Origin: Shewanella sp. MR-4
GTDB taxonomy: Bacteria; Pseudomonadota; Gammaproteobacteria; Enterobacterales; Shewanellaceae
Direction of reading: 5' to 3'
NCBI RefSeq assembly: GCF_000014685.1
Contig: NC_008321.1
Location: 3,965,001 to 4,029,000, forward strand
DNA: 64,000 bases
Shown here: piece after piece, positions 1 through 8,208 of the stretch
How the letters are laid out: each line of letters opens with the position of its first letter
Position numbering within the stretch: position 1 is the stretch's first letter
The notes under the pieces: generated by a model
What the model was told of the DNA's origin: nothing
Database searches by the model: none
What the model saw: the letters and a program-made list of their open reading frames with translations, nothing else
Program-made: the position numbers and the translations under genes

Positions 1-1600
1 GCACTAAAATACGGCAAGCCGATGCGCCTAATTCGGTAAATTCGGCGACATACACCTCTTTACCTAGCTCTTCTAAAATGCCGAATAAACGGTCCGCTTC
101 CTCTTGGTTAGTGCCAGAGAAATCCCATTCGCAGAACTCATAGTCATGCTTGCTGCTAAAGAAGCGCCATGAGATCACCCCAGTTGAGTCGATAAAGTGC
201 TCAACAAAGTTTTCAGGCTCGCTCACCGCCATGCTGTTAAAGGTCGGTTTTGGCACATCGTTTAAGCCTTCGAAGCTGCGACCTTGGAGCAATTCGGTCA
301 GACTGCGCTCCAATGCCACTTCAAAGCTTGGGTGGGCACCGAAGGAGGCGAATACCCCGCCGGTTTTCGGATTCATCAGCGTCACGCACATCACAGGGAA
401 CTGACCGCCTAAGGAGGCATCTTTCACCACCACTGGGAAGCCTTGTTCTTCTAAGCCCTTAATGCCCGCAAGAATGCTTGGGTATTTTTCTAACACCGAC
501 ATAGGCACGTCTGGCAGGACGATTTCTTGCTCGATAATTTGGCGTTTCACCGCGCGCTCGAAGATTTCAGAGAGACACTGTACTTCGGCTTCTTTGATGT
601 TGTTACCCGCGCTCATGCCATTGCTTAAGAACAGGTTTTCAATCAGGTTCGATGGGAAGTACACAGTCTCGCCATCGGATTTACGCTTGTACGGAATCGC
701 ACAAATGCCTCGGTCACGATTGCCCGAGTTAGTGTCGATAAGATGTGAGCCACACAGCTCCTCATCGGGGTTATAAATCTCTAGGCAGTAGTCGTCTAAC
801 AGACCCGCTGGCAGGGCGTCGTCTTCCTCTAGGGCAAACCACTTTTCGTTGGGATAATGCACAAACTCGCTATTGGCGATTTCAACGCCAAAGAATTGAT
901 CGTTATAGAAAAAGTTATTGTTTAAACGCTCAATAAATTCACCGAGGGCCGAGCACAACGCGCTCTCTTTGGTTGCGCCTTTACCATTGGTAAAACACAT
1001 GGGTGATGCGGCGTCACGGATATGCAGTGACCACACATTGGGCACAATGTTACGCCATGAGGAGATCTCAATCTTCATCCCAAGCTCAGCCAAAATGCCG
1101 GTCATATTGGCAATGGTCTGCTCCAGCGGTAAGTCTTTACCCAAGATATAGGTGCTACTGTCGTCGCCTGGGTGACCCATCAACATGGCATTGGCATCGG
1201 CATCGAGGTTTTCAACGGTTTCGATTCTAAATTCTGGGCCAGTCTGCACGACTTTCTTTACTGTGCAGCGGTCGATGGAGCGCAAAATACCTTCGCGATC
1301 TTTATCCGAAATATCGTCGGGTAATTCGACATTGATCTGGAAAATCTGGTTGTAGCGATCTTCTGGGTCGACAATATTGTTTTGCGACAGACGGATATTG
1401 TCCGTCGGAATATCGCGGGATTTACAATATACCTTCACAAAGTAGGCGGCGCACAATGCCGAAGAAGCTAAAAAGTAATCGAAGGGACTCGGCGCCGAGC
1501 CGTCGCCCTTATAACGGATGGGCTGATCGGCCGTTACCGTAAAATCGTCGAACTTGGCTTCGAGTCTCAGGTTGTCGAGAAAATTAACTTTGATTTCCAT
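1..1600 (-). CDS. ycaO: OsmC domain/YcaO domain protein (C-terminus cut by window edge)
   Basis: About 533 residues are visible, reading leftward from an ATG at 1600; the C-terminus lies outside the window. The first ~140 residues look like an OsmC fold (SPFDYFLASSALCAA carries the conserved Cys). The rest closely matches E. coli YcaO, with the ATP-binding signatures ALGEFIERL and LSEIFERAVKR and the stretch SFGAHPSFEVALERSLTELL. YcaO-fold enzymes activate amide backbones with ATP. E. coli YcaO has been linked to RimO-dependent beta-methylthiolation of ribosomal protein S12, and the fused OsmC domain suggests a redox or thiol link. The exact reaction here is inferred, not visible. No operon partner is seen upstream: the next gene on this strand starts at 2049 and is separated by about 200 bases. 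Confidence 0.88.
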   Translation of the reverse strand, partial: MEIKVNFLDNLRLEAKFDDFTVTADQPIRYKGDGSAPSPFDYFLASSALCAAYFVKVYCKSRDIPTDNIRLSQNNIVDPEDRYNQIFQINVELPDDISDKDREGILRSIDRCTVKKVVQTGPEFRIETVENLDADANAMLMGHPGDDSSTYILGKDLPLEQTIANMTGILAELGMKIEISSWRNIVPNVWSLHIRDAASPMCFTNGKGATKESALCSALGEFIERLNNNFFYNDQFFGVEIANSEFVHYPNEKWFALEEDDALPAGLLDDYCLEIYNPDEELCGSHLIDTNSGNRDRGICAIPYKRKSDGETVYFPSNLIENLFLSNGMSAGNNIKEAEVQCLSEIFERAVKRQIIEQEIVLPDVPMSVLEKYPSILAGIKGLEEQGFPVVVKDASLGGQFPVMCVTLMNPKTGGVFASFGAHPSFEVALERSLTELLQGRSFEGLNDVPKPTFNSMAVSEPENFVEHFIDSTGVISWRFFSSKHDYEFCEWDFSGTNQEEADRLFGILEELGKEVYVAEFTELGASACRILV

Positions 1601-1806
1601 TAGAATTTTTCCACTCAATATGCTCAAACGCGGTAATCGCATTCGTTACCGCACAGCATTGCCCTTGGGCGCTATCGTCTGGGGGGAATTATCGGTGTTT
1701 TTCGCCCATTAGTCTTGGGTTAATTATGTTAAAAAAACACCAGCGGGATTTTTATGCCTTGGGCAGCACGCAGCAGAGTAGGATTTATTGCTACATTCCC
1801 TGTGGG

Positions 1807-2049
1807 TTAATGCTCAGCACTGCCTTGCTTATCCGCCTCGCGCTTAACCAGTAAAAAGGTGAGATACATCTTTGTCGGCAGGGATAACGCCATGCCAACG
1901 GCAACGCAAACGGCGCTGATAATAATGCCTTTTACGCCCATGGCTTCGACGGTTTCATTAAAGTTATGCAGATAAATCCCAAGCATAATCAGGCACAGCC
2001 CAAGGCCAATGCAGATTTTTAACAGCGTTATCAGCCTTTGATTAGTCAC
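1807..2049 (-). CDS. Small two-helix membrane protein, unknown function
   Basis: An 80-residue protein with two hydrophobic helices at roughly residues 7-27 and 38-58 and a charged C-terminal tail (KREADKQGSAEH). It has no recognisable enzymatic motif. Base composition and codon use resemble neighbouring core genes, which favours a real gene. The codon before the second helix and the basic residues around LPTKMY suggest both ends face the cytoplasm, but this is inference. It stands alone between the ycaO-like gene and the divergently read chemotaxis receptor. Confidence 0.6.
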   Translation of the reverse strand: MTNQRLITLLKICIGLGLCLIMLGIYLHNFNETVEAMGVKGIIISAVCVAVGMALSLPTKMYLTFLLVKREADKQGSAEH

Positions 2050-2323
2050 AGTCCTGCCTTTAGTTGCGCGTCTTGATTAAGCTCAAACAAACAAGCGCCG
2101 CCTATGCATAAAGATTAGCTAATATAATGAGCGCATTGGCTTATTTAGGCTTTGATTAAGATCAACGAAGTGACTCAGCCTTTCGCCCTCATCCTTAAGT
2201 CAAATACCACTTTGCACTTTTGTCGGTTACATTAGATTTTTGTTAACTTAAGCACTTAAGAATATTGGGGATTCGTTATACTGCCCTGCAATAATAAAGC
2301 GGCTTATTCCGGAGTTGTTGAAC

Positions 2324-3988
2324 ATGTCTAATTTCAGTTTACGTAACAAATTGCTCCTACTCGCACTGTTCCCGTTGATTCTGACCCTCATAGTGCTGAT
2401 GACAGTTTCCTACCATGTCGAGCAATCGGCGCTTGCCGATGAAGTCACCACATTTAGAGAAAAGTTAATCGGTGAGCGTAAAACCCAAATCAAAGAAGCC
2501 ACCCAAATCGCCGCAGGCATAGTGCAATACCAGCTATCGTTAAAAGAACAGGGCAATGTTAACCAAGCCCTACGTGATATTCGCTTTGGCAGTTCGGGCT
2601 ACTTCTTTATTTACGATTCCCAAGGTAAAAACCTATTCCATGCGGTCATGCCCAACCTCGAGGGGCAGAATAAAATCGATATGACCGACCCCCGTGGCAC
2701 CAAGATCATTGTCGGCCTACTCAATGCCGCCAAAAACGGTGACGGTAATTTCTCGTTCTATTTCCAAAAACCCAATACCAACGAGCAAATCGAAAAAATC
2801 GGCTACTCCATGATGATCCCAGGCACAGATTGGATGCTCGGCACTGGCGCCTATATCGACGATATCGATGCCGTGGTTGAGGATTACCGCACCACAGTCA
2901 CCGAGCAGATGATCGATAAGTCCTACGCGATTTTATTGATTGCACTGTTATTAGCAGCCATTACCGCCGCCGTGATCTTAGTGACCGCCCAGCGCATGGT
3001 CACACCAATTAAAAACATGGCCGATAACTTAAACGATATCGCCAAAGGCGAAGGCGATTTAACCAAGCGCCTCGCGGTGAAGGGCGACGATGAAATCGCT
3101 CAACTCGGCCGCTCCTTCAACCTGTTTGTCGATAAACTGCAAACCATTATCGGCGATGTGGCCCATGCCACCGCTAAGGTCAAAACCGCAGCCAATGCGA
3201 TTCATGACCAAACTAAGGTGATGTCGCGCCAGCTTATCAGCCATAACAATGAAACAGATCAAGTGGTTACCGCCATTACTGAGATGTCTGCCACCGCGAG
3301 TGAAGTAGCGCAAAACACCACCCAAGTGGCCGAAGCGACCCACGCCGCCACGGGCGATGTGGCCAATGCCCAGCGTTGTGTCGATGCCTCGTTAGAGGAG
3401 ATTTCGGCGCTGATGGCGCAAATCAATAATGCCGCCAGTAACATTCAATCCTTGAGTGAACAGTCGCAAAAAATTAATAGCGTGCTCTCGGTGATCGGCG
3501 GCATTGCCGAGCAAACCAACCTGTTGGCATTAAATGCCGCGATTGAAGCCGCCCGCGCTGGCGAGCAGGGTCGTGGCTTTGCCGTGGTGGCCGATGAGGT
3601 ACGTAACTTAGCCAGCCGTACTCAATCAAGCACATTAGAAATCAACGAGATGCTATCTGAACTGCACAAGCTGGTGAGCTTAGCGGTTAAAACCATGGAA
3701 GAGAGTCAGCAGAGTTGTATACGCTCGGTGGATTCGTCCCGCGCCATCTCCGAAAGCTTAGGCTCAGTGACCTCGGCGGTGACCGCCATCAACGATATGA
3801 GTACCCAAATTGCCACGGCGGCGACCGAGCAAAGCTCAGTGACCGAAGAAATCAACCGCAATGTGTTTGCTATTCAAGAGATTGTGAATGAGCTGCTGCA
3901 CTCTAGCGAAGAGGCGGCGAGCGTGAGCCAAACCGTGTCGCAGGAAGGACTTAACCTCGGCAAACTCGTCGGCCAATTTAAGATTTAA
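2324..3988 (+). CDS. Methyl-accepting chemotaxis protein with periplasmic Cache domain
   Basis: A 554-residue transmembrane receptor. Order: first membrane helix (about 10-30), periplasmic single-Cache-type domain (about 35-185, with GYFFIYDSQGKNLFHAV and GTDWMLGTGAYIDDID), second helix (about 200-222), HAMP domain, then a long MCP signalling coiled coil. The conserved hairpin tip reads QTNLLALNAAIEAARAGEQG. Such receptors sense small molecules, often organic acids, and control CheA through CheW; the ligand cannot be read from sequence. The ATG at 2324 is chosen because GGAG at 2311-2314 lies at good spacing, although TTG codons just upstream are in frame. The gene is monocistronic and ends at a clear terminator. 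Confidence 0.93.
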   Translation: MSNFSLRNKLLLLALFPLILTLIVLMTVSYHVEQSALADEVTTFREKLIGERKTQIKEATQIAAGIVQYQLSLKEQGNVNQALRDIRFGSSGYFFIYDSQGKNLFHAVMPNLEGQNKIDMTDPRGTKIIVGLLNAAKNGDGNFSFYFQKPNTNEQIEKIGYSMMIPGTDWMLGTGAYIDDIDAVVEDYRTTVTEQMIDKSYAILLIALLLAAITAAVILVTAQRMVTPIKNMADNLNDIAKGEGDLTKRLAVKGDDEIAQLGRSFNLFVDKLQTIIGDVAHATAKVKTAANAIHDQTKVMSRQLISHNNETDQVVTAITEMSATASEVAQNTTQVAEATHAATGDVANAQRCVDASLEEISALMAQINNAASNIQSLSEQSQKINSVLSVIGGIAEQTNLLALNAAIEAARAGEQGRGFAVVADEVRNLASRTQSSTLEINEMLSELHKLVSLAVKTMEESQQSCIRSVDSSRAISESLGSVTSAVTAINDMSTQIATAATEQSSVTEEINRNVFAIQEIVNELLHSSEEAASVSQTVSQEGLNLGKLVGQFKI

Positions 3989-4069
3989 CGCTAAGGCGTG
4001 ATATTGGCGGTCGGCGTACGTCGATTCAGTGATAGTCGATGCGGTATCAATAGTTATCTTTAACCACCT

Positions 4070-4097
4070 AAGGCCTCAAGCAATTGAGGCCTTTTTC
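4070..4097 (+). terminator. Rho-independent terminator of the chemotaxis receptor gene
   Basis: The hairpin aaggcctcaa-gcaa-ttgaggcctt is followed by a T-rich run (tttttctt). It lies about 80 bases after the receptor stop codon. Confidence 0.85.
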
Positions 4098-4140
4098 TTG
4101 GTGGCTGCTTGCTAATAACCCAACATAATAGAGTTCGGCA

Positions 4141-4530
4141 TCAAAGCTCGGCCTCGAAGCGGGCAAGGCGCGCCTCGCTCATCGTGCATTGTGTTTGTTG
4201 CATCAGCTCGCCCAAGGTAATGGCAGGGTTTTGGTTAATTAGGCGAACCAATTTTGCGCCGAGTGGTTCAAGCTTATCTGCGTGTTGTAATAAGCCGCTA
4301 TCGATCTTTTTGATCATAAAGGCAAATTCGGCAGTATCACTCTGCGCTTTTAACTCGACGCAGCAGCTTTGAATCGCGATAGCCTGCCCTGTGATGCTCC
4401 AATTACGGGAGCGGCGCACCCGCTTAAGCTCGCAGCCCTTTTGCACTGCAATCGCCTGCGCCCGCTTAACCGCCTCGCGGCCGATGCGATGGATGAGGGA
4501 TGGCAAGGGAATACTAATATCATCATGCAT
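4141..4530 (-). CDS. RRF_GI-type 'ribosome recycling factor family' small protein
   Basis: A 129-residue basic protein. The N-terminal segment (IPLPSLIHRIGREAVKRA, then CELKRVRRSRNW) matches my recollection of the Pfam RRF_GI family of Vibrio and Shewanella, which is named after ribosome recycling factor without proven function. The C-terminal third contains a helix-turn-helix-like stretch (ITLGELMQQTQCTMSEARLARF). It is oriented against the chemotaxis receptor gene, and the 4070-4097 hairpin lies between them. The family name is moderately certain; the role is unknown. Confidence 0.65.
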   Translation of the reverse strand: MHDDISIPLPSLIHRIGREAVKRAQAIAVQKGCELKRVRRSRNWSITGQAIAIQSCCVELKAQSDTAEFAFMIKKIDSGLLQHADKLEPLGAKLVRLINQNPAITLGELMQQTQCTMSEARLARFEAEL

Positions 4531-4584
4531 GGCAAGTTAACTATCGGGCCTTGGGTCGAATATGGGTGAATAACGGAGCGCGGC

Positions 4585-4700
4585 GCTAAGTCGTAAGTGC
4601 TAAGTTGTAAGCTGTAAGCGCTAAGCCTTAAGCGTAACGCCTTATGTGCGATGCCTTATGCTCGATGCCTTATGCTCGATGCCTTATGCTCGATGCCTTA
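4585..4700. repeat. Intergenic repeat region with 14-bp period
   Basis: Positions 4649-4700 hold 3.7 exact tandem copies of cgatgccttatgct. Upstream (4585-4640) are degenerate units of the same length, such as gctaagtcgtaagt and gctaagttgtaagc. The region lies in a 388-base gap (4531-4918) before the DUF3297 gene. The period is not a multiple of three and no credible gene overlaps it. Confidence 0.85.
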
Positions 4701-4918
4701 GGCGCGAAACCTATAGCCAACGCCGCCAGAGTTTACCCTGCGGCGGGTGCGAACAAAAGACGATACAGACTCATGCAACAACTCACGCATCAACTCACGC
4801 TAAGTACCGCTCGCCCAAGATAGCGGCTTAGGCGTCACAGACTGACAACAACAGTCCTTGAGCAAGGCGGCGGGATTGCCTACAATAACGCACTTTTTGT
4901 TCACTACAGATAACGACC

Positions 4919-5164
4919 ATGACTGACACAACTTCACAACCCGCATTACCGGATCGTCTTTCGGTTAACCCACGCAGCCGCCACCATGTAGCTGAAGTCT
5001 TCCAATACGATGTGGGTATCCGCGTGAACGGTAAAGAACGTTTCGATGTCGAAGAATACTGCATCAGCGAAGGCTGGGTTAAAGTACCAAGCAAATCTTT
5101 AGACCGTCGCGGTCAACCTCTACTGTTAACCATCAAAGGCACAGTAGAAGCATTTTACCGTTAA
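4919..5164 (+). CDS. DUF3297 family protein
   Basis: An 81-residue soluble protein that matches my memory of the DUF3297 family: LPDRLSVNPRSRHHV, GIRVNGKERFDVEEYC, EGWVKV, and a Gly-rich C-terminal strand ending GTVEAFYR. The family is widespread in Proteobacteria and has no established function. The ATG at 4919 follows a short A-rich leader (agataacgacc) with only a weak ribosome binding site. Single gene, ending just before a strong terminator. Confidence 0.8.
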   Translation: MTDTTSQPALPDRLSVNPRSRHHVAEVFQYDVGIRVNGKERFDVEEYCISEGWVKVPSKSLDRRGQPLLLTIKGTVEAFYR

Positions 5165-5184
5165 GCACCCGCGGCTTAATGGAT

Positions 5185-5219
5185 AATAAAAACGGCCAAT
5201 TCTATTGGCCGTTTTTATT
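5185..5219 (+). terminator. Strong rho-independent terminator after the DUF3297 gene
   Basis: Perfect 16-bp inverted repeat, aataaaaacggccaat / attggccgtttttatt, with a 3-base loop. It is symmetrical enough to work in both directions. Confidence 0.9.
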
Positions 5220-5527
5220 TGCCCTGTATAACCCCAAAACGCCCAGCAATTCATCTCCCCAAGCATTCGCAAGTTGTTATTTAAAATAAGCTTTTGTGAT
5301 AAAACGCATTGATTAAACCGCATAGCGCGGGTTAAAGTGTGACCACTAAGGGAAATGCAGAGCCACACTCGAACGCCAGTATCGAGCACGCTATTTAGGG
5401 ATGAAGCAGCCAATCTGTACCATGCCGCCCCACTCTTAACAGCCTCCTCTGCCACCAAGGTATCAAGCACATTCAACATGTGTGCGTTATGGAATTAACG
5501 ATAAACCTTTCTATTTCAAGGATGTAA
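5220..5527. other. Gap with no recognised gene
   Basis: Between the terminator and the NERD-protein gene I see no convincing coding region, RNA or repeat. The open frame on the minus strand here reads through the terminator hairpin and into the DUF3297 gene, so it is discounted. A promoter for the NERD gene presumably lies here but no clear -35/-10 pair stands out. Confidence 0.5.
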
Positions 5528-6454
5528 ATGGCAGATTTTACAAACAATCTTTTATCGATAGTGATCATCCTCTCCAGCATGTTCGTCACAATTGGAGTGA
5601 TGTACGCGCTGCTCAAGTACCGCGATGCTACTGTCACCCTGCCCGTTGATCGCGAGCAACTCAGCCGTATTCCCGCCTATGGCTTACAAAAGCAAATCCA
5701 AGATCTGCAATTAGATTTAATCGGCAGCATGATGATGGGGCTGATGATAGTGTGTTTCCCCTTTGCAATAAGCAGTATTCAAGCACATATTGCCGTCGGG
5801 AAATTCCCTTGGGTTTACGCCCTAACAGGTTTAATGGGATTAACTTATTGCGGTATTAAAACTTGGAAAAACTTCTCCAAACTCACCAAATTACGCCTAG
5901 GGCATACGGCAGAGATCGCCACCGCCAATGAGCTTATCGGCCTACAAGCCTTGGGTTATCAAGTGTTTCACGATGTACAAGCCGACGGCTTTAATATCGA
6001 CCACCTCGTTATCGGCAAAAATGGCGTATTCGCGATAGAAACCAAAGGCCGCCATAAGCGCAATAAAGACCTACGCCAAACCAATGGCAATGGCGGAGGC
6101 TCTGGCTCTAGTTCTGGTAAGAAAGGCTATCAAGTATTTTACAAAGACGGGCGCTTAAACTTCCCCTCGTGGACAGAAACCAAGCCAATCGAACAAGCCG
6201 AGCGCCAAGCCCAATGGGTCAGCCAATGGTTAACCAAGGCTACAGGCTCCCCCGTCGCCGCCACCCCAGCCCTAGTATTCCCCGGCTGGTATGTCACAAG
6301 CCAATCGAAACCACCGTTCCCGATCCTAAATCACAAACAATTAGTCGGAACAATCCCAAAACTGAAGACCCAAGACCTTACCCAGCAACAAGTCGACTCC
6401 ATCATCTACCAAGTCGCCCAAAGATGCCTAAGTAAAAGCGAGGTGGGGAAATGA
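5528..6454 (+). CDS. Membrane-anchored NERD (nuclease-related domain) protein
   Basis: A 308-residue protein. Helices at about residues 8-30, 62-84 and 94-111 anchor it. A NERD domain follows (about 124-230): GHTAEIATANELIGL, then FNIDHLVIGKNGVFAIETKG, which gives Asp158 and Glu171-x-Lys173 as the restriction-endonuclease-like catalytic triad. A Gly/Ser-rich linker lies near residues 186-200. NERD proteins are presumed nucleases; some are tied to plasmid or phage defence, others to repair. Its G+C content and codon use look like the core genome, unlike the AT-rich pair starting 41 bases downstream on the same strand. Whether it works with that pair or is only a neighbour is unresolved. Confidence 0.85.
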   Translation: MADFTNNLLSIVIILSSMFVTIGVMYALLKYRDATVTLPVDREQLSRIPAYGLQKQIQDLQLDLIGSMMMGLMIVCFPFAISSIQAHIAVGKFPWVYALTGLMGLTYCGIKTWKNFSKLTKLRLGHTAEIATANELIGLQALGYQVFHDVQADGFNIDHLVIGKNGVFAIETKGRHKRNKDLRQTNGNGGGSGSSSGKKGYQVFYKDGRLNFPSWTETKPIEQAERQAQWVSQWLTKATGSPVAATPALVFPGWYVTSQSKPPFPILNHKQLVGTIPKLKTQDLTQQQVDSIIYQVAQRCLSKSEVGK

Positions 6455-6495
6455 TGACACTTGTCAGCCAAATACAGCATTGCTAGATAATAAAG

Positions 6496-8208
6496 ATGAA
6501 CAAAATGAATACTATGACCCAATCTGATGGTGGCGGTGTTGCGGCACTTAAAGGTTTCACATATCAAAACTTAGCAGCGGCATATTATGTGCTCAATATG
6601 CTTCAAGATAAATCACTGCTGTCAGTACGTTGTGAAGTAATAGACGATATAGACTTAATTTATGCAGATAAGATCGAATACATCCAAGTAAAAACAACCG
6701 ACAGTGATACAAAATGGTGCATAAAAGAATTTGCGGAAGCAAGCATAAAAACAGTTCCTCCGACTGGACGACAAAGGGTAAATCAAAATATTAGTTTGGA
6801 AGATTCAATTCTACATAAATCTATCAAATGCGATAAAGAGAAGCTACCTAGCTTCTTTAGAATATTGACTTCTCGAGATGTCACTGATGCTTTGAGATAC
6901 TTAAAAATTTCAATTATTGACCGAAATGAAAAAACACAAGAAAGGGAACCTTTATTAAAGAGACTTGATACAGCTATTAATCGTAATCGCAAAAAACTAC
7001 CGCCTTATACCTCTCCAAATGGTAATGATACAGAGTATTGGCTAGATCATGCCGAATGGACGGTGATTCCAAATCGTGAACATCTAGAGTTACTTTGTAC
7101 AAAATTAATTCTTCAGTCAGCACAACAGAAAGGAATTTACTTGAGTGCTAATGGGGATCCAGAGCGTATTCTGGCTTCTCTGCTAAAAAATGTTACCGAT
7201 AAAGGCGCAGCTTCGAGGATTCTAAAAACTATAGCAAATAAATCTTACCATCGAACTGACTTTATTCCATGGTTTAATGCAGAAGTGGAGTATTATGCAG
7301 GCCTCAGTAGAAACCATGTAAAAGTGTATACAACCAGCCGAAAGGAACTAACAGCGATTCTTTCATCTTTTTTCCATGATAGGGATATATACAACCTTAC
7401 AGGTGAAAAATTATGTACAGGTCTTCAAGGCCAATATCATCAAAGAAAATATAGTTATAACCTTCTAGCTAAAAACTTGCACTTATGGCTACCTGAAGTT
7501 CTACTACACCCAACAGAAATTGCAGATAACGCCCCTGAAAATTTAGTAAACAAGTTCTCTACATTTACTCAAAGATACAATACGAATATAACATTTATCA
7601 AAAACTTAATATCAAAAGCCTTACTTCACTCGATAATTAGAACTCAATATAAATCACAACCCATAGCAGCTGAACTACATATAGATGATAGCAAAAGAAC
7701 ATGTTTTGATAATATTCATATTGTATTAGAAGATCATGCTCCAGATAAGCTACTAATGGGATTTAGTGAATTAATATTCAACGATATTAATAAATCATTA
7801 TCTGAAATCGTGAAAAAATTTCATAACTTAATTGACTCTGATGCTTTCTCAACTCAAAAAGATAAAATTTTAACAGCTAAAGATGATAGCTATTTACTTG
7901 AGCACGATATAGATGAAATACTCTCTAAAAATAAATCTTTAGATGATTTTTTAGACAGGATAAGATTTATTTTTTTCATTGGATATGAATCAGTTCATCT
8001 TAAGTGCAATATGAAAGAAATGGAGAAAACTTATCTAGAAGAATTAACTACCGAAGTTATAGATAGGTTTAAGTCTCTCATTGATGAGCTTATTTTAGAA
8101 AATGAATTTTGTGAAGAATTACATATAGAAGTATTTCTATACCCTATTCCATCAATGTCATCACTTATCAGTGCAGTTCAGAAACAAGGGGATCAAAATG
8201 GACACTAA
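6496..8208 (+). CDS. PD-(D/E)xK nuclease of the DUF4297/Cap4 type, first gene of an AT-rich operon
   Basis: A 570-residue protein. The N-terminal domain (about 12-160) has the hallmarks of DUF4297/Cap4-like nucleases: GGGVAALKGFTYQNLAAAYY, then Asp51-Ile-Asp53 and Gln64-Val-Lys66, the D...QxK variant of the PD-(D/E)xK core. The remaining ~400 residues are helical and I do not recognise them; they may sense or bind the helicase. The next gene starts inside this one's end (11-base overlap), so the two are translationally coupled. The DNA is much richer in A+T than the surroundings, a sign of horizontal transfer. The layout recalls Hachiman (HamA nuclease, HamB helicase) and AbpAB, but I do not see the DUF1837 signature of HamA. 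Start codon: ATG at 6496, with in-frame ATGs at 6505 and 6514 and no strong ribosome binding site for any of them. Confidence 0.78.
   Translation: MNKMNTMTQSDGGGVAALKGFTYQNLAAAYYVLNMLQDKSLLSVRCEVIDDIDLIYADKIEYIQVKTTDSDTKWCIKEFAEASIKTVPPTGRQRVNQNISLEDSILHKSIKCDKEKLPSFFRILTSRDVTDALRYLKISIIDRNEKTQEREPLLKRLDTAINRNRKKLPPYTSPNGNDTEYWLDHAEWTVIPNREHLELLCTKLILQSAQQKGIYLSANGDPERILASLLKNVTDKGAASRILKTIANKSYHRTDFIPWFNAEVEYYAGLSRNHVKVYTTSRKELTAILSSFFHDRDIYNLTGEKLCTGLQGQYHQRKYSYNLLAKNLHLWLPEVLLHPTEIADNAPENLVNKFSTFTQRYNTNITFIKNLISKALLHSIIRTQYKSQPIAAELHIDDSKRTCFDNIHIVLEDHAPDKLLMGFSELIFNDINKSLSEIVKKFHNLIDSDAFSTQKDKILTAKDDSYLLEHDIDEILSKNKSLDDFLDRIRFIFFIGYESVHLKCNMKEMEKTYLEELTTEVIDRFKSLIDELILENEFCEELHIEVFLYPIPSMSSLISAVQKQGDQNGH

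Noticed and set aside
4649..4700. CRISPR array
   Set aside because: Units are 14 bases and directly tandem, without spacers; no Cas genes nearby.
4646..4831. A 61-residue protein over the 14-bp repeats
   Set aside because: The frame is a product of the repeat unit and has no ribosome binding site or conservation signal.
5126..5479. A 117-residue minus-strand protein
   Set aside because: It passes through a perfect terminator stem and part of the DUF3297 gene; composition is not gene-like.
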